Source: Pararhizobium sp. YC-54 | GTDB lineage: Bacteria > Pseudomonadota > Alphaproteobacteria > Rhizobiales > Rhizobiaceae | Direction: 5' to 3' | DNA: 64,000 bases | Assembly: GCF_025847205.1 (NCBI RefSeq) | Contig: NZ_JAOYTH010000002.1 | Coordinates: 454,952 to 518,951 of the forward strand | Shown: positions 1 to 8,603 of the stretch, one piece after another | Layout: the number at the start of each line of letters is the position of its first letter | How positions within the stretch are numbered: the first letter of the stretch is position 1 | The notes under the pieces: generated by a model | What the model was told of the DNA's origin: nothing | The model's input: only the letters and a program-made list of their open reading frames with translations | Databases searched by the model: none | Made by a program: the position numbers and the translations under genes

Positions 1-671
1 GAAACGTCATGCGACTGGACGAGGATGGCAAATTCCCCCTCAGCCTCGCCAAGCACCGTCATTTCGCAGCGCATGTGGACGAACTGCTCGCCGCCGGCAA
101 AGACGTTGGCGCGTTCCAGCCGGATGTCGATTGTCGCCTGGCGATTGCCTTGGCGCAGCGTGTCGATGGCCTGGAGAAAGAGGATGCGATCGGAAACGTG
201 GATCTGCTCGATAAAACCCCGGCCGTAGGGATTGCGCATCCAGGCGAGATAGGTCTCCGCATCCCGGCCATGAACGGCCGTGACCGATCCGCGGATATCA
301 TGGATCGTCACCAGACCGGCAAAACAATCATAATGGCGCGCGCCGGTATCGGCCGGCGTCTGCCGGTCCACAACGACGGGATGAACCAGCTTCCGGTTGC
401 GTTGATAGGCAATGCCGCCGACAGTCGCGACCATTGCTGCGGCGCAAACCAGAGCTGCGCCGACCGGCAGCGCCAGCGAAACCGGCAAAACGATGGAAAG
501 AGCGAGAGGGACCGTCGGGAACGCTACAAGAGCAGTGGCAGCGACTGCGCGGACGACGGCGAACTCGCGGCTTGCCTCCGGCTCTCCCGCCACCTGGCGG
601 GGCAGCCAAAGGCGCGCCGCGTCATCGACGCGGGACGCCATCCTGCCAGCAATGTTACGCAATACTCTCAA
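1..671 (-). CDS. PAS-domain membrane sensor, probably sensor histidine kinase (N-terminal part, cut by window edge)
   Basis: The minus-strand frame is open from the left edge. It encodes a basic N-terminus, two hydrophobic segments (about residues 37-85, including VPLALSIVLPVSLALPVG and a second stretch ending GGIAYQRNRK), then a PAS-like domain (FAGLVTIHDIRGSV ... WMRNPYGRGF ... IHVSDRILFLQAIDTL ... AILVQSHDVS). This layout matches membrane PAS sensor histidine kinases of rhizobia, but the kinase core would lie outside the window, so the enzyme assignment is inference. Start is uncertain. TTG at 671 has an AGGG seven bases upstream; GTG at 686 and ATG at 641 are in the same frame, and a stop lies just above 686. 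Plus-strand ORFs here are antisense shadows. Confidence 0.7.
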   Translation of the reverse strand, partial: MRVLRNIAGRMASRVDDAARLWLPRQVAGEPEASREFAVVRAVAATALVAFPTVPLALSIVLPVSLALPVGAALVCAAAMVATVGGIAYQRNRKLVHPVVVDRQTPADTGARHYDCFAGLVTIHDIRGSVTAVHGRDAETYLAWMRNPYGRGFIEQIHVSDRILFLQAIDTLRQGNRQATIDIRLERANVFAGGEQFVHMRCEMTVLGEAEGEFAILVQSHDV

Positions 672-1235
672 CGCCTGACCCTGCACGCTCGTTCTTTATC
701 CGGACCCGTCATGGTTCCGTCCTTTATCGGCAAGCTGTCATCCACGGCCGGAAACGGTCTTTTTGGATGATCGCCTTGCACATCCGAATTTCGCACTGGC
801 GGCTTAATGAAAGGATAAATGAAACGGCGACAAATCCCGCGAAAGGCCCTCGAAGTCCCATTCCGGCACAAATCGGCGGGGCTTTGTCTTTTGTGGTTAA
901 TGGGGTGTAAGCGCCGGTTTTTAGGGGGTTTTCGGCCCCGTATTAACCTGTGTGGCAATACGACCCGGCCGCTGATCCCGCGTTTCAAGCGTTGGTCGGT
1001 TCCTTGCCGCCTTGAACCTTAACGGCGACCGTTAAAATGCGCGATAAATGCCCTTCAAATGCCGATCGTTCAAATTTTACGAAAAGACGGTGCAAATGCC
1101 ACCGGTTTTGGCAAAGGCATGTTCCGAATCCCCGCCTAAGGTGTGATGACAAGGTGCCAGACAAGGGCCCAAGGGAGCGAACCCGGCAAAGACCGGACGC
1201 AGGTTTGAGTGCCTGACCAAAGGATGGGCAAGACA
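672..1235. other. Intergenic region between divergent sensor gene and DUF5330 gene
   Basis: About 560 bases without a convincing gene. It should hold the promoters of both divergent genes. A palindrome TTAACGGCGACCGTTAA lies at 1019-1035 and could be an operator. Short ORFs on both strands lack good ribosome sites and resemble nothing I know. Confidence 0.5.
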
Positions 1236-1679
1236 ATGTGGTTTCTGATCAAGGGAACATTCTGGTTTTCGCTGGTGCTGGTGCTTTTGCCGTTTCTTAA
1301 TCCGGCAAGCACCTCGACGCTCGAAAGAGGCCCGAAGGTCGATGTCGGCGATACGGTGTCGGCCGCCACCGAAGCCTTCGGCTATATCAGCGCCATCTGC
1401 GTCGAAAAGCCGGATGTCTGCGTCAAGGGCACGGAGACTTTCGTGGCGCTCGGCCACCGGGCCCGTGAAGGCGCCAAGATCGCCTATCAGTTTCTCGACC
1501 AGCAATTTGCCGAACCGAGCGATGCCGTGACCACGGGAACGGTTGCCGCTATCAAACAGCCCGCCATCGACGTTCCCGCCGCAATCGCGGCTGCGGAACA
1601 GGTTGCTGCACAGGTAGAGCCTGTCTTCAACAAAATCCCCGTCCCGGAAAAGCGCATCGAGCCGAAGGCTGTGCGGTAA
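1236..1679 (+). CDS. DUF5330 domain protein (small membrane-anchored or exported protein)
   Basis: A 147-residue protein that begins with a hydrophobic segment (MWFLIKGTFWFSLVLVLLPF), which may be a signal anchor or uncleaved signal. A soluble region follows with two Cys in AICVEKPDVCVKG, and an Ala/Val/Pro-rich tail. The pattern fits the DUF5330 family of Rhizobiales; no function is known to me. GTG at 1209 and ATG at 1224 are in frame. I chose ATG 1236 because AAAGGA lies about ten bases upstream and the protein then starts directly with the hydrophobic segment. A strong terminator follows at 1739-1770, so it is probably monocistronic and separate from sufE. Confidence 0.75.
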   Translation: MWFLIKGTFWFSLVLVLLPFLNPASTSTLERGPKVDVGDTVSAATEAFGYISAICVEKPDVCVKGTETFVALGHRAREGAKIAYQFLDQQFAEPSDAVTTGTVAAIKQPAIDVPAAIAAAEQVAAQVEPVFNKIPVPEKRIEPKAVR

Positions 1680-1738
1680 ACCGCATTGGCCGTCACCAGG
1701 TTTTTTAAAACTGCCTGAACCGCCGATTTTACGGCCGC

Positions 1739-1770
1739 CCGTGAGGAATGCCCTCACGGTCTTTCTTTTT
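1739..1770 (+). terminator. Rho-independent terminator after the DUF5330 gene
   Basis: Stem CCGTGAGG (1739-1746) pairs with CCTCACGG (1752-1759), followed by the T-rich run TCTTTCTTTTT. It lies between the DUF5330 stop codon and sufE. Confidence 0.8.
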
Positions 1771-1800
1771 GCAGTTCTCATTTCGCGGTCCATCACCTAT

Positions 1801-2256
1801 ATGAACGATATGGACCAGATGAACACATCGCCGATCACACCGCTTGCCGAGATCATCGACAATTGCGCCTATCTGGACGATTGGCAGGACCGGATGAGCT
1901 ATGTCATCGAGCTCGGCCGCAAGCTGCCGGAGATGCCCGACGAAAAACGCACGTCCGACAACAAGGTGCAGGGCTGCGCCAGCCAGGTCTGGCTGGTCAC
2001 CCATGCCAGTCCGGCGGCAAGCGACCCGATCCTGATCTTCGAGGGAGAATCGGATGCCCATATCGTGCGCGGTCTGGTTGCCATCGCGCTGTCGATCTTT
2101 TCCGGCCAGCACGCCTCGGATATCGTCAAGACCGACGCCATCGACCTGTTTGGCCGCATGGGCCTGATCGAATATCTGACGGCGCAGCGCGCCAACGGCC
2201 TGCGCTCCATGATCAAGCGCATCAAGGACGAGGCTGCCCGCCAGCTGGCGGCCTAA
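1801..2256 (+). CDS. sufE: SufE family Fe-S cluster assembly protein (cysteine desulfurase activator)
   Basis: SufE accepts persulfide sulfur from the cysteine desulfurase SufS and passes it to the SufBCD scaffold in the cytoplasm. The 151-residue protein has the family's signature around the acceptor cysteine, KVQGCASQVWLV, with Cys at about residue 59. It also has the typical LGRKLPEMP segment upstream and the GLIEYLTAQRANGLRSMIKRIK C-terminal helix. Length is normal for the family (about 140 residues). The frame extends upstream to 1741, but that would run through the terminator; ATG at 1801 (or 1819) gives the expected N-terminus. No other suf gene is in the window, so it is a stand-alone sufE, as is usual in rhizobia. 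Confidence 0.92.
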   Translation: MNDMDQMNTSPITPLAEIIDNCAYLDDWQDRMSYVIELGRKLPEMPDEKRTSDNKVQGCASQVWLVTHASPAASDPILIFEGESDAHIVRGLVAIALSIFSGQHASDIVKTDAIDLFGRMGLIEYLTAQRANGLRSMIKRIKDEAARQLAA

Positions 2257-2297
2257 AGCGCATCGCGATCTGTCAGATTCCGCAATACACGACAATG

Positions 2298-2412
2298 GCC
2301 CCTCATCCGCCCTATCGGGCACTTTCTCCCCGCCGAGACGGGGAGAAGGAACAAGCGGCCATCTCCGTCATCCCCTCTCCCCGCGTGCGGGGAGAGGGCT
2401 AGAGTGAGGGGC
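2298..2412. repeat. RIME-type intergenic palindromic repeat, copy 1
   Basis: About 115 bp bounded by GCCCCTC and GAGGGGC. It contains two palindromes: a smaller one around TTCTCCCC...GGGGAGAA and a larger one around CCCTCTCCCCGC/GCGGGGAGAGGG. An inverted copy lies at 41801-41918 and a fragment at 56421-56438. Size and two-palindrome layout match the rhizobial intergenic mosaic elements (RIME). Confidence 0.75.
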
Positions 2413-2456
2413 AACCCGGCCCAGATACGTCGTGTCGTATACCGTTACGCGCGGCG

Positions 2457-3302
2457 CTAAAATACAAGATCGCCCGCATCCGGCCGGTAGCCTTCCGCTC
2501 CCCAGGCATGGCTCCTCCTTGCATCCGGCTTAGGCGGCGCGTAGTGGCGGGAAAGCGCCATCAGGGCGGTTCGCAGCATCAGCTTGGCCGAGCGCGCCGG
2601 CCATTGCCGCTCCCGCTCGACGATCTCCAGCCCCTTCTGGAAGCAGCAGACATCCAGCGCCACCCCGCACAGTTCCGGACCGATCGCCTCCATCGCCCTG
2701 CCGACGCGAAGCCGCGCCGCAAGTGCGGTATCGCAAAGATCGGCCGTGCCGCCGGCGCCTCCCCTGGTTTTCGTTGACAGCCGCGGCGCGTATTCCATGG
2801 TCAGCCGTGGCTGCAATTGCGCGCGGGTAAAATCGGCATGCAGCCGCTCCCCCGCCGCGATCGCCTCAGGCGGCAGCAGGGGCTGGCCGGATTTCTCCTT
2901 CAGGCGGGCGGCCGCACCGAGCGGCGATTCCAGCTGATTGACCCGGACGGCTTGCCGGATGCCCTCCACGGCAATGGTCGCGGTTTGGATTTCGCGGTGC
3001 TGCTCCAGGAACGCCTCTTGCGGGTCCACAAAGGCGCGGCGCAGGAAAGCCGGGGCTTCTGCCGTTGCCCGCACGGTGTCACCCTCAACGATCACCAGTC
3101 CGAGGGAACGCGCCTTGTCAACCGTCGCGCAGGCGACCGGGCGTGACGCGTTGTCTCCACTCCGGTCATCCACCTTGCTAGCGAGCATCATCGCCGCCTC
3201 GCCCCGCATCAGCCGGACTGGCGCATGGGTGGCGACATAGCGGACGAAACGGACAATGTCCTTTTGCGTGGCGCGCGCGCCATTGGCATCTGTCTCACGC
3301 AT
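2457..3302 (-). CDS. DUF6456 domain protein, likely DNA-binding/regulatory
   Basis: A 281-residue protein. The N-terminal half (RETDANGARATQKDI ... RFVRYVATHAPVR) looks like a helical or winged-helix region. The C-terminal half carries the DUF6456 region, including ARLRVGRAMEAIGPELCG, CCFQKGLEIVERERQW and RSAKLMLRTALMALSRHY. The frame reaches upstream to 3434, but ATG 3302 has a strong GGAGG seven bases before it. Its first eight bases overlap the end of the upstream DnaA-like gene (3295-3765), so the two are probably co-transcribed and translationally coupled. A role in transcription or replication control is inferred only from the partner and the family's usual annotation. Confidence 0.75.
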   Translation of the reverse strand: MRETDANGARATQKDIVRFVRYVATHAPVRLMRGEAAMMLASKVDDRSGDNASRPVACATVDKARSLGLVIVEGDTVRATAEAPAFLRRAFVDPQEAFLEQHREIQTATIAVEGIRQAVRVNQLESPLGAAARLKEKSGQPLLPPEAIAAGERLHADFTRAQLQPRLTMEYAPRLSTKTRGGAGGTADLCDTALAARLRVGRAMEAIGPELCGVALDVCCFQKGLEIVERERQWPARSAKLMLRTALMALSRHYAPPKPDARRSHAWGAEGYRPDAGDLVF

Positions 3303-3765
3303 GGTCACGTCCTCCCGGCGCACCGAAGAAGCAGGTGACGACGCGCTCCAGCGCCGCGATGAAATCATCGAAGGCCCGGTCGTCGCGCCGGTCCTCGACG
3401 ACATTGCAGGCATGGCTGACGGTCGTGCGGTCACGCCCGAAGGAATAGCCGATATCGGTCAGCGAAATCTGCAGAATGACGTGGCAGACATACATCGAGA
3501 TCTGCCGGACATGGCAGCTGGTGCGGCGGCGGTCGCGCCGCAAGGGCACGCGCTCCCCCACCAGCATCACCATCTCCGCCGTCACCTGACGCACGAGGCG
3601 GCATCTGTGATGGGCGGCAACGGACAGAACCGGGCCCCATGGATCGGCGAGAGTCCCGGAACCGGGCGGCACTATGGAATGCTTGACCGGCACCCCGCGC
3701 GCCCTCAGGGCCGGCAGGTGCTGTTTCTGGGACGAGGGCAGATGACGGGGACTGCTGAGCTGCAT
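3295..3765 (-). CDS. DnaA domain IV-like helix-turn-helix protein
   Basis: A 156-residue protein whose C-terminal half resembles the DNA-binding domain IV of the replication initiator DnaA. Segments seen are RQISMYVCHVILQISLTDIG and the signature-like GRDRTTVSHACNVVE, followed by a helix ending FIAALERVV. There is no AAA+ ATPase region, so it is not DnaA itself. It could compete for or read DnaA-box-like sites; that is inference. Start at 3765 is supported by AAGGAG six bases upstream. It overlaps the following DUF6456 gene by eight bases. The N-terminal 60 residues are low in recognisable structure. Confidence 0.8.
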   Translation of the reverse strand: MQLSSPRHLPSSQKQHLPALRARGVPVKHSIVPPGSGTLADPWGPVLSVAAHHRCRLVRQVTAEMVMLVGERVPLRRDRRRTSCHVRQISMYVCHVILQISLTDIGYSFGRDRTTVSHACNVVEDRRDDRAFDDFIAALERVVTCFFGAPGGRDHA

Positions 3766-3937
3766 GGCTTACTCCTTTGATAGGAATTAATTCATACACC
3801 CTAGTGCGACAGCGGGGATGAATGAAAGCACCGTCGCGCAACCTGCCGTTGTTTTTTCAATGTTTTCGAGCTTTTTCGCAGAAAAATTTAGGTATATTTT
3901 CCTCGTTTTATATTTTTCCGCATCAGCCGCGGACATG

Positions 3938-3969
3938 AAAAAGCCGGTCTGCGGGAGCCAGACCGGCTT
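3938..3969 (-). terminator. Rho-independent terminator of mucR
   Basis: Stem AAGCCGGTCTG (3941-3951) pairs with CAGACCGGCTT (3959-3969). On the minus strand it is followed by a run of U. It sits about 30 bases past the mucR stop codon. Confidence 0.8.
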
Positions 3970-3997
3970 GGAAGTTTAGCGCTGATATCCGTGTGGC

Positions 3998-4429
3998 TTA
4001 CTTGGCGCGGCGCTTGCGGCGCTGGCCAAGGCCCATTTCCTTGGCGAGGCGCGAGCGCGCTTCGGCATAGGCCGGAGCGACCATCGGATAATCGGCCGGC
4101 AGATCCCACTTCTCGCGATATTCTTCCGGCGACAGCGTATGATGCGTCATCAGATGGCGCTTCAGCGACTTGAAGGTGCCGCCGCATTCCAAACAGGTGA
4201 TCTGATCGTCCTGAACCGACTTGCGGACAGAAACGGCAGGCTTCGGCTTCTCGACCACGACCGCGACGGGAACCGGGCTGCTGGTATTGTTCAAGGCTGC
4301 ATGCACGTCGCCGATCAGCGACGACAGTTCGGCGACCGGCACGACATGATTGCTGACATAGGCAGCAACGATCTCTGCGGTGAGTTCAACCAGAAGATCG
4401 TGGCCCGAGCCAAGCGATAAATCCGTCAT
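3998..4429 (-). CDS. mucR: MucR/Ros family zinc-finger transcriptional regulator
   Basis: A 143-residue regulator of the rhizobial MucR/Ros family, which controls exopolysaccharide synthesis, motility and cell-cycle genes by binding AT-rich DNA. The prokaryotic C2H2 zinc finger is intact: C79-x2-C82 in [15 protein letters not shown] with H92 and H96/H97. It is followed by the conserved [21 protein letters not shown] block and a basic tail (GQRRKRRAK). The N-terminal helix region ([16 protein letters not shown]) is the oligomerisation part in the family. A terminator follows. The upstream 600 bases are unusually AT-rich, which suits the autoregulation known for MucR homologues; that link is inferred here. 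Confidence 0.95.
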   Translation of the reverse strand: MTDLSLGSGHDLLVELTAEIVAAYVSNHVVPVAELSSLIGDVHAALNNTSSPVPVAVVVEKPKPAVSVRKSVQDDQITCLECGGTFKSLKRHLMTHHTLSPEEYREKWDLPADYPMVAPAYAEARSRLAKEMGLGQRRKRRAK

Positions 4430-5047
4430 TCTTTCTTTCTCCTATCGGAATCACTTCAAACATGCCCGCGACGGGTTTATCGCCGGCACACTAAACCGTA
4501 TTGAGAAAGTGCCCAAAAATCGCCATTCGCGGCCGGACCAGACGAAATTCGCCTTAGCCACAACCGAAAACCGCGACAAGACTCATAATACTCCCAATTC
4601 TCATGGATTGGAATGAGTTACCAAAGCGCCAGGACAAGCAGGCACCTCAAAGCAACAAGCAACACTCACAACCCAAGCTGGAATTTCTTACCGAAGTAAT
4701 ATGGAAATGGACACTTTGCCGTTACTCGATTAACATCGATCGAGCAAAAGTCCAATAATAATTTATGCGAAATTTAGCCTATTGATCTTAAAGAGTGTGA
4801 CCAAGCGCCCCGACTGGGGAAACATTACGATACATTTAGCTCTCCAACGCTGCGTTCGGCTGAAAGGCAGCGATACTCTACTTCCGTCCTTCAACACATT
4901 TTCCTAAAACAGGCAGATCGACCTTTGCCGGGATACATTTTGTTGAATGAAATAGGCTATCCCATCTGAAAATCAAAAGGCGGCATCATCCGGCCAGAGC
5001 GGCCGCATGTTTTGCGGCAGAATACGTTCGAATAAAGGCGCTACCGA
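4430..5047. other. AT-rich intergenic region upstream of mucR
   Basis: About 600 bases with clearly lower GC than the surroundings, especially 4600-4980, and no convincing ORF or tRNA. It must contain the mucR promoter (minus strand) and the 3' end of the antiporter operon. MucR proteins bind AT-rich DNA, so autoregulatory sites are likely, but I could not mark one. Confidence 0.5.
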
Positions 5048-5410
5048 CTAGATCACAACCGATTTCTGCTTTGATTGTGGCAACTGGTCGGTGACCGACA
5101 GGTTGGTCAATTTGTACCCGGCCTGATGCGCCGCCTTGGCGAGCAGATGGGCGGAAACCGGTGCTGTCAGAACGAAGAAGGCAAAACCGGCGAGCGCCCG
5201 CAGCAGGATGGCGGTCTCGCCCGCATGAATGCCGGCGGCCAGAAGAAGCAGGCCGGAGCCGACGGTGCCTGCCTTCGAGGCGGCATGCATGCGGGTATAA
5301 AGGTCGGGAAAGCGCAGCAGTCCGAGCGCTGCCAGCACGGTAAAGACAGATCCTGCGACCAAGAGCAGGCTGACGGCAATCGCCATGATCATATCGATGT
5401 CGCCAGCCAT
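5048..5410 (-). CDS. mnhG: Na+(K+)/H+ antiporter subunit G
   Basis: Subunit G of the Mrp/Mnh/Pha multisubunit cation/proton antiporter in the inner membrane. The 120-residue protein has three hydrophobic segments and the family block [23 protein letters not shown] near residue 30, which is typical of MnhG/PhaG. It is the last gene of the seven-gene operon; its ATG overlaps the mnhF stop by one base (TAATG), indicating translational coupling. The C-terminal tail ([20 protein letters not shown]) is hydrophilic. Confidence 0.93.
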   Translation of the reverse strand: MAGDIDMIMAIAVSLLLVAGSVFTVLAALGLLRFPDLYTRMHAASKAGTVGSGLLLLAAGIHAGETAILLRALAGFAFFVLTAPVSAHLLAKAAHQAGYKLTNLSVTDQLPQSKQKSVVI

Positions 5411-5772
5411 TACCGGGCTCCCTTGTGTTTGCGGCGCGCGGGCTTGCCGTGCCTGGGCTTTGGCATTGTCTCGCGCCCCTTCTCCGTCTCCGGCGAAAGG
5501 CCCCGCGCCAGGATGAAACGGGCGAAGGCGACGGTTGCAAGGAAGCCGACGAGACTCAGCGCAATAGCGATGTCGATATAGAGATTGAAGCCGCTTTTGA
5601 TGGCGATGACGGCGATGAAGCCGATGGCAATCGCCACCAGCATGTCGAGGCCGAGCAACCGGTCGGGCAATGCCGGCCCGCGCAGGATCCGCAGCACCGT
5701 CAAAAGCAGGCCGAGCGACAGGGCGGCAGCAGCGAAATGTATCGAATAGGACAGGATTTCAGCGGCACTCAT
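5410..5772 (-). CDS. mnhF: Na+(K+)/H+ antiporter subunit F
   Basis: Subunit F of the Mrp-type antiporter. The 120-residue protein has three transmembrane segments and the family motif [19 protein letters not shown] near residue 30. A basic tail ([14 protein letters not shown]) extends past the usual end of about 90 residues. It overlaps mnhE by four bases and mnhG by one base. The extra C-terminal tail is the only unusual feature. Confidence 0.93.
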   Translation of the reverse strand: MSAAEILSYSIHFAAAALSLGLLLTVLRILRGPALPDRLLGLDMLVAIAIGFIAVIAIKSGFNLYIDIAIALSLVGFLATVAFARFILARGLSPETEKGRETMPKPRHGKPARRKHKGAR

Positions 5773-6245
5773 AGCGGAAAAGCCTCCCGGATCCGGCGTT
5801 CGAAGCCCAAGGAAATTGCCCGTTTTTCGGCCGCCGGATCATGGCAATCGAGCGCGTGGACATAAAGGGTCTTGCGGTCGTCGGAGACATCGACCGAGAG
5901 CGTGCCCGGCGTCAGGGTAATCAGATTGGCAAGCAGCGTGATCTCGAAATCGCGCGTCAGCGACAGCGGGAAGGCAAAGATGCCCGGCCGCAGCCGCATA
6001 TCCGGCCGCAGCACCATGACCGCCACCTTGATGGCCGAGAGCGCCAGTTCCTTGAAGAACAGGGCGGCAAGCAGCAAAAGCTTGACGGGACGGATGCGGC
6101 GGCGCGCAGCGGAAAACTGTTCGCGCACCAGCCAGAGCGACAGCGCGCCGGCGGCAAAGCCGAGCAGCAGATTGTGAACCGTGAAACTGCCGGATACGGC
6201 CGCCCAGGTCAGCGTCAGCAGCAGATTGACGAAAAGGAAGGTCAC
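5769..6245 (-). CDS. mnhE: Na+(K+)/H+ antiporter subunit E
   Basis: Subunit E of the Mrp-type antiporter, 158 residues. It shows N-terminal membrane segments ([32 protein letters not shown]) and the characteristic cytoplasmic stretch [25 protein letters not shown]. Both ends overlap neighbours by four bases (mnhD upstream, mnhF downstream), so the reading of the operon is tightly coupled. Length is normal for MnhE. Confidence 0.93.
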   Translation of the reverse strand: MTFLFVNLLLTLTWAAVSGSFTVHNLLLGFAAGALSLWLVREQFSAARRRIRPVKLLLLAALFFKELALSAIKVAVMVLRPDMRLRPGIFAFPLSLTRDFEITLLANLITLTPGTLSVDVSDDRKTLYVHALDCHDPAAEKRAISLGFERRIREAFPL

Positions 6246-7801
6246 GGCGCACCTCCAGCCGGAAAGACGGAGTTGAGATAGGCCGACGGCTCGCTCAGCG
6301 CCGACGCGGCCTGCTGGGCGAGGTTCATGAGGGTTTCGGGAAACAACCCGATGACAACGCTGAGCGCCGTCAGGACCATGAGCGGCAACAGGGCGGTTGC
6401 ATCGAGCGGCTCCGGTGTTGCCGCAAGCTCAGCGTCCACCGGGCGCCAATAGGCAAGCAGGAACACCCGGCCGGTGGCGATCATGGTCAGGAAGCCGGAC
6501 AAAAGCAGGATACTCGCCAGCCAGGAAACGCCGGCATCGATGGCGGCCTTGACCAGCATGACCTTCGGCCAGAAACCGGAAAACGGCGGCAGGCCGGACA
6601 CGGCGAAGAACAGCATCAGCGACAGCGCCGTGAACAAAAGATGGTGGCGATAGAGCCCGCCGGCGCCTGCAAGCGAAAAGCCGCCACTCAATCGGGCGGC
6701 AAGACCGGCAGCCAGATAGAGCGCCGTCATCACCAGCATCGAATGAAGCGCATAGAAAATCACCCCGCCGATCGCATCGGAGCCGCCCAGCGCAAGGCCG
6801 GCAAGCATGGCGCCGATGCCGGAGATGACGAGGTAACCAAGCAGGCGGCGTGTATCGGTCTGCGCCAGCGCGCCGAGCGTGCCGGTCAGCATCGTCAGCG
6901 CCGCGACAACAGCAAGCACCAGACCCAGCTGTTCCCGCTCGGCCGGAAACAGCATGGCGCAGATGCGGATCAGGCCGTAGATCCCGACCTTGGTGAGCAG
7001 GCCGGCAAACAGCGCCGAAACGACGATGCGCGGGGTGTGATAGGAGGCGGGCAGCCAGAAGTTCAGCGGAAACGCGGCAGCCTTCATCGAAAAGGCGAGG
7101 ATGTAGAGCGCCGTCAGCGTTACCAGCGGTGCCAGCGTCTGCAGCCCCGGCGCCTTGCGCGCAATGTCGGCCATGTTGAGCGTGCCGAAAATTCCGTAAA
7201 GATAACCCGTGGTGATCAGGAACAGCGTTGTCGCGACGAGGTTGAGAAACCCGTATTTGACCGCCCCGTCGATCTGCTCACGCTCCGAACCCAGCACCAG
7301 CAGTCCGAACGACGAGATCAGCAGCACCTCGAACCAGACATAGAGGTTGAAGACGTCGCCGGTAAGAAAAGCGCCGCTGACGCCGGCCATCAGCAGCATC
7401 AGGAAGGGGTAGAAGCCGTAGCGCCTTCCGCTGGCATTGATGTCGCCGATCGCCGCCACGGCGCCGGCGAATGCCACCACCGCCGACATCAACGCAAACA
7501 GGGCGCCGGTGAGATCGGCCGTGAACGCGATGCCGAAGGGTGGCAGCCAGCGCCCCATGACCATCGTCACCGGCCCGCTGCCTGCCACATGCCAGAGCAG
7601 CGCCGCATCGAGCACAACGAGGACGGCAAGCGCTGCCACGGCGATCAGCGGCTGCAGCCAGCCTTTGTGCCGGATCATCATCAAGAGAGCGCCGATGGCG
7701 ATGCACCAGACAGCCGGCAGGATCACCAGCCAGTCGAGCGCCGCCACCGGTTGAAGAACGAGCGCTGCGGAGAGATCTGCGGGAGAAGTGGAAGCGGCCA
7801 T
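6242..7801 (-). CDS. mnhD: Na+(K+)/H+ antiporter subunit D
   Basis: Subunit D, a 519-residue membrane protein homologous to the proton-pumping subunits NuoM/NuoN of complex I. About 14 hydrophobic segments are visible. Family signatures are FNLYVWFEVLLISSFGLLVL, the conserved lysine region AFSMKAAAFPLNFWLP, the following ASYHTPRIVVSALFAGLLTK, and LALGGSDAIGGVIFYALHSM. It starts five bases after the mnhC stop and overlaps mnhE by four bases. In Mrp complexes MnhA and MnhD are believed to form the ion and proton paths; which cation this one prefers cannot be read from the sequence. Confidence 0.95.
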   Translation of the reverse strand: MAASTSPADLSAALVLQPVAALDWLVILPAVWCIAIGALLMMIRHKGWLQPLIAVAALAVLVVLDAALLWHVAGSGPVTMVMGRWLPPFGIAFTADLTGALFALMSAVVAFAGAVAAIGDINASGRRYGFYPFLMLLMAGVSGAFLTGDVFNLYVWFEVLLISSFGLLVLGSEREQIDGAVKYGFLNLVATTLFLITTGYLYGIFGTLNMADIARKAPGLQTLAPLVTLTALYILAFSMKAAAFPLNFWLPASYHTPRIVVSALFAGLLTKVGIYGLIRICAMLFPAEREQLGLVLAVVAALTMLTGTLGALAQTDTRRLLGYLVISGIGAMLAGLALGGSDAIGGVIFYALHSMLVMTALYLAAGLAARLSGGFSLAGAGGLYRHHLLFTALSLMLFFAVSGLPPFSGFWPKVMLVKAAIDAGVSWLASILLLSGFLTMIATGRVFLLAYWRPVDAELAATPEPLDATALLPLMVLTALSVVIGLFPETLMNLAQQAASALSEPSAYLNSVFPAGGAP

Positions 7802-7806
7802 GTCTG

Positions 7807-8184
7807 TCAGTATCCGAGCGGCGGCGGCAGGACGTCGTCCGGCTCGGCCACACGCATTGCCTCGGTGTTGTCTGTTCCAAGAACGCTATAGGCGCGCCAG
7901 GCGAGCACCAAAAGGAAGGCAAAGAACGAGAAGGAAATGACGATTGCCGTCAGGATCAGCGCCTGCGGCAGCGGATTGGCGGTCGCGCCAGTGGGAACAT
8001 CAAACCCTGCCCCGATCACCGGCGGCACCTCGCGCATGATGCGGCCGCTGGTGAAGATCAACAGATTGACCGCATTGCCGAGAATGGCGACGCCGAGCAG
8101 CATGCGGATGATCGATTTCGACAGGAGCAGGTAGACAGCGACGGTGAGGAAGATGCCGGTCAGGACGCAGAAAACGGGTTCCAT
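7807..8184 (-). CDS. mnhC: Na+(K+)/H+ antiporter subunit C
   Basis: Subunit C, related to NuoK, 125 residues from ATG 8184. Three hydrophobic segments are present, with family blocks LSKSIIRMLLGVAILGNAVNLLIF and the DPLPQAL-like ANPLPQALILTAIVIS. The frame extends upstream to 8319, but that part is antisense-like basic sequence within mnhB; ATG 8184 overlaps the mnhB stop by one base (TGATG), the expected arrangement. The C-terminus (DDVLPPPLGY) is short and hydrophilic. Confidence 0.94.
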   Translation of the reverse strand: MEPVFCVLTGIFLTVAVYLLLSKSIIRMLLGVAILGNAVNLLIFTSGRIMREVPPVIGAGFDVPTGATANPLPQALILTAIVISFSFFAFLLVLAWRAYSVLGTDNTEAMRVAEPDDVLPPPLGY

Positions 8185-8603
8185 CAGTCTTCTCCCCTTT
8201 CCTCGAGCGACAGGGCAATGGACGTGACCGCGCCGACGACGACCAGATAGACGCCGATATCGAACGTCATGACGCTCGACAGCGGGATTTCTTCGCCAAG
8301 AACCACCGGATAGACCCACAGCCCGGTCATGAACGGCACATGGAAGGCCATCGACATGAGGCCGGACAGTGTTGCGAGCAGCAGTCCGGCGCCGGCGATC
8401 GACAACGGATGAAAGACGATTGCCCGCCGCACCGTCTCGACGCCGAAGGCAATGCCATAGATCGACAAAGCGGCGACCGCGATCAGCCCGCCGATGAAAC
8501 CGCCGCCCGGCTCGTTATGGCCGCGCAAGAGCACGAAAATCGAAAACAGCACCATGACGCTGACGATGACCGGGGCGATGGTGCGCAAGATCAGCGATTT
8601 CAT
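8184..8603 (-). CDS. mnhB: Na+(K+)/H+ antiporter subunit B
   Basis: Subunit B, 139 residues with four hydrophobic segments. The MnhB signature is clear: [20 protein letters not shown] near residue 28 and [20 protein letters not shown] near the C-terminus. It is a separate gene here, not fused to subunit A, which marks the seven-gene (group 1) arrangement. It overlaps mnhA by four bases (ATGA) and mnhC by one base. Confidence 0.94.
   Translation of the reverse strand: MKSLILRTIAPVIVSVMVLFSIFVLLRGHNEPGGGFIGGLIAVAALSIYGIAFGVETVRRAIVFHPLSIAGAGLLLATLSGLMSMAFHVPFMTGLWVYPVVLGEEIPLSSVMTFDIGVYLVVVGAVTSIALSLEERGED

Noticed and set aside
9..770. A 253-codon plus-strand ORF at the left edge
   Set aside because: It is antisense to the minus-strand PAS sensor frame, has no domain features, and its length is explained by high GC on the opposite strand.
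819..1022. A 67-codon ORF upstream of the DUF5330 gene
   Set aside because: GAAAGGA is too close to the start codon, the sequence is very Arg-rich and matches no family, so I treat it as non-coding.
1019..1035. TTAACGGCGACCGTTAA as a CtrA binding site
   Set aside because: The TTAA half-sites are nine bases apart, while the CtrA consensus needs seven, so I list it only as a palindrome.
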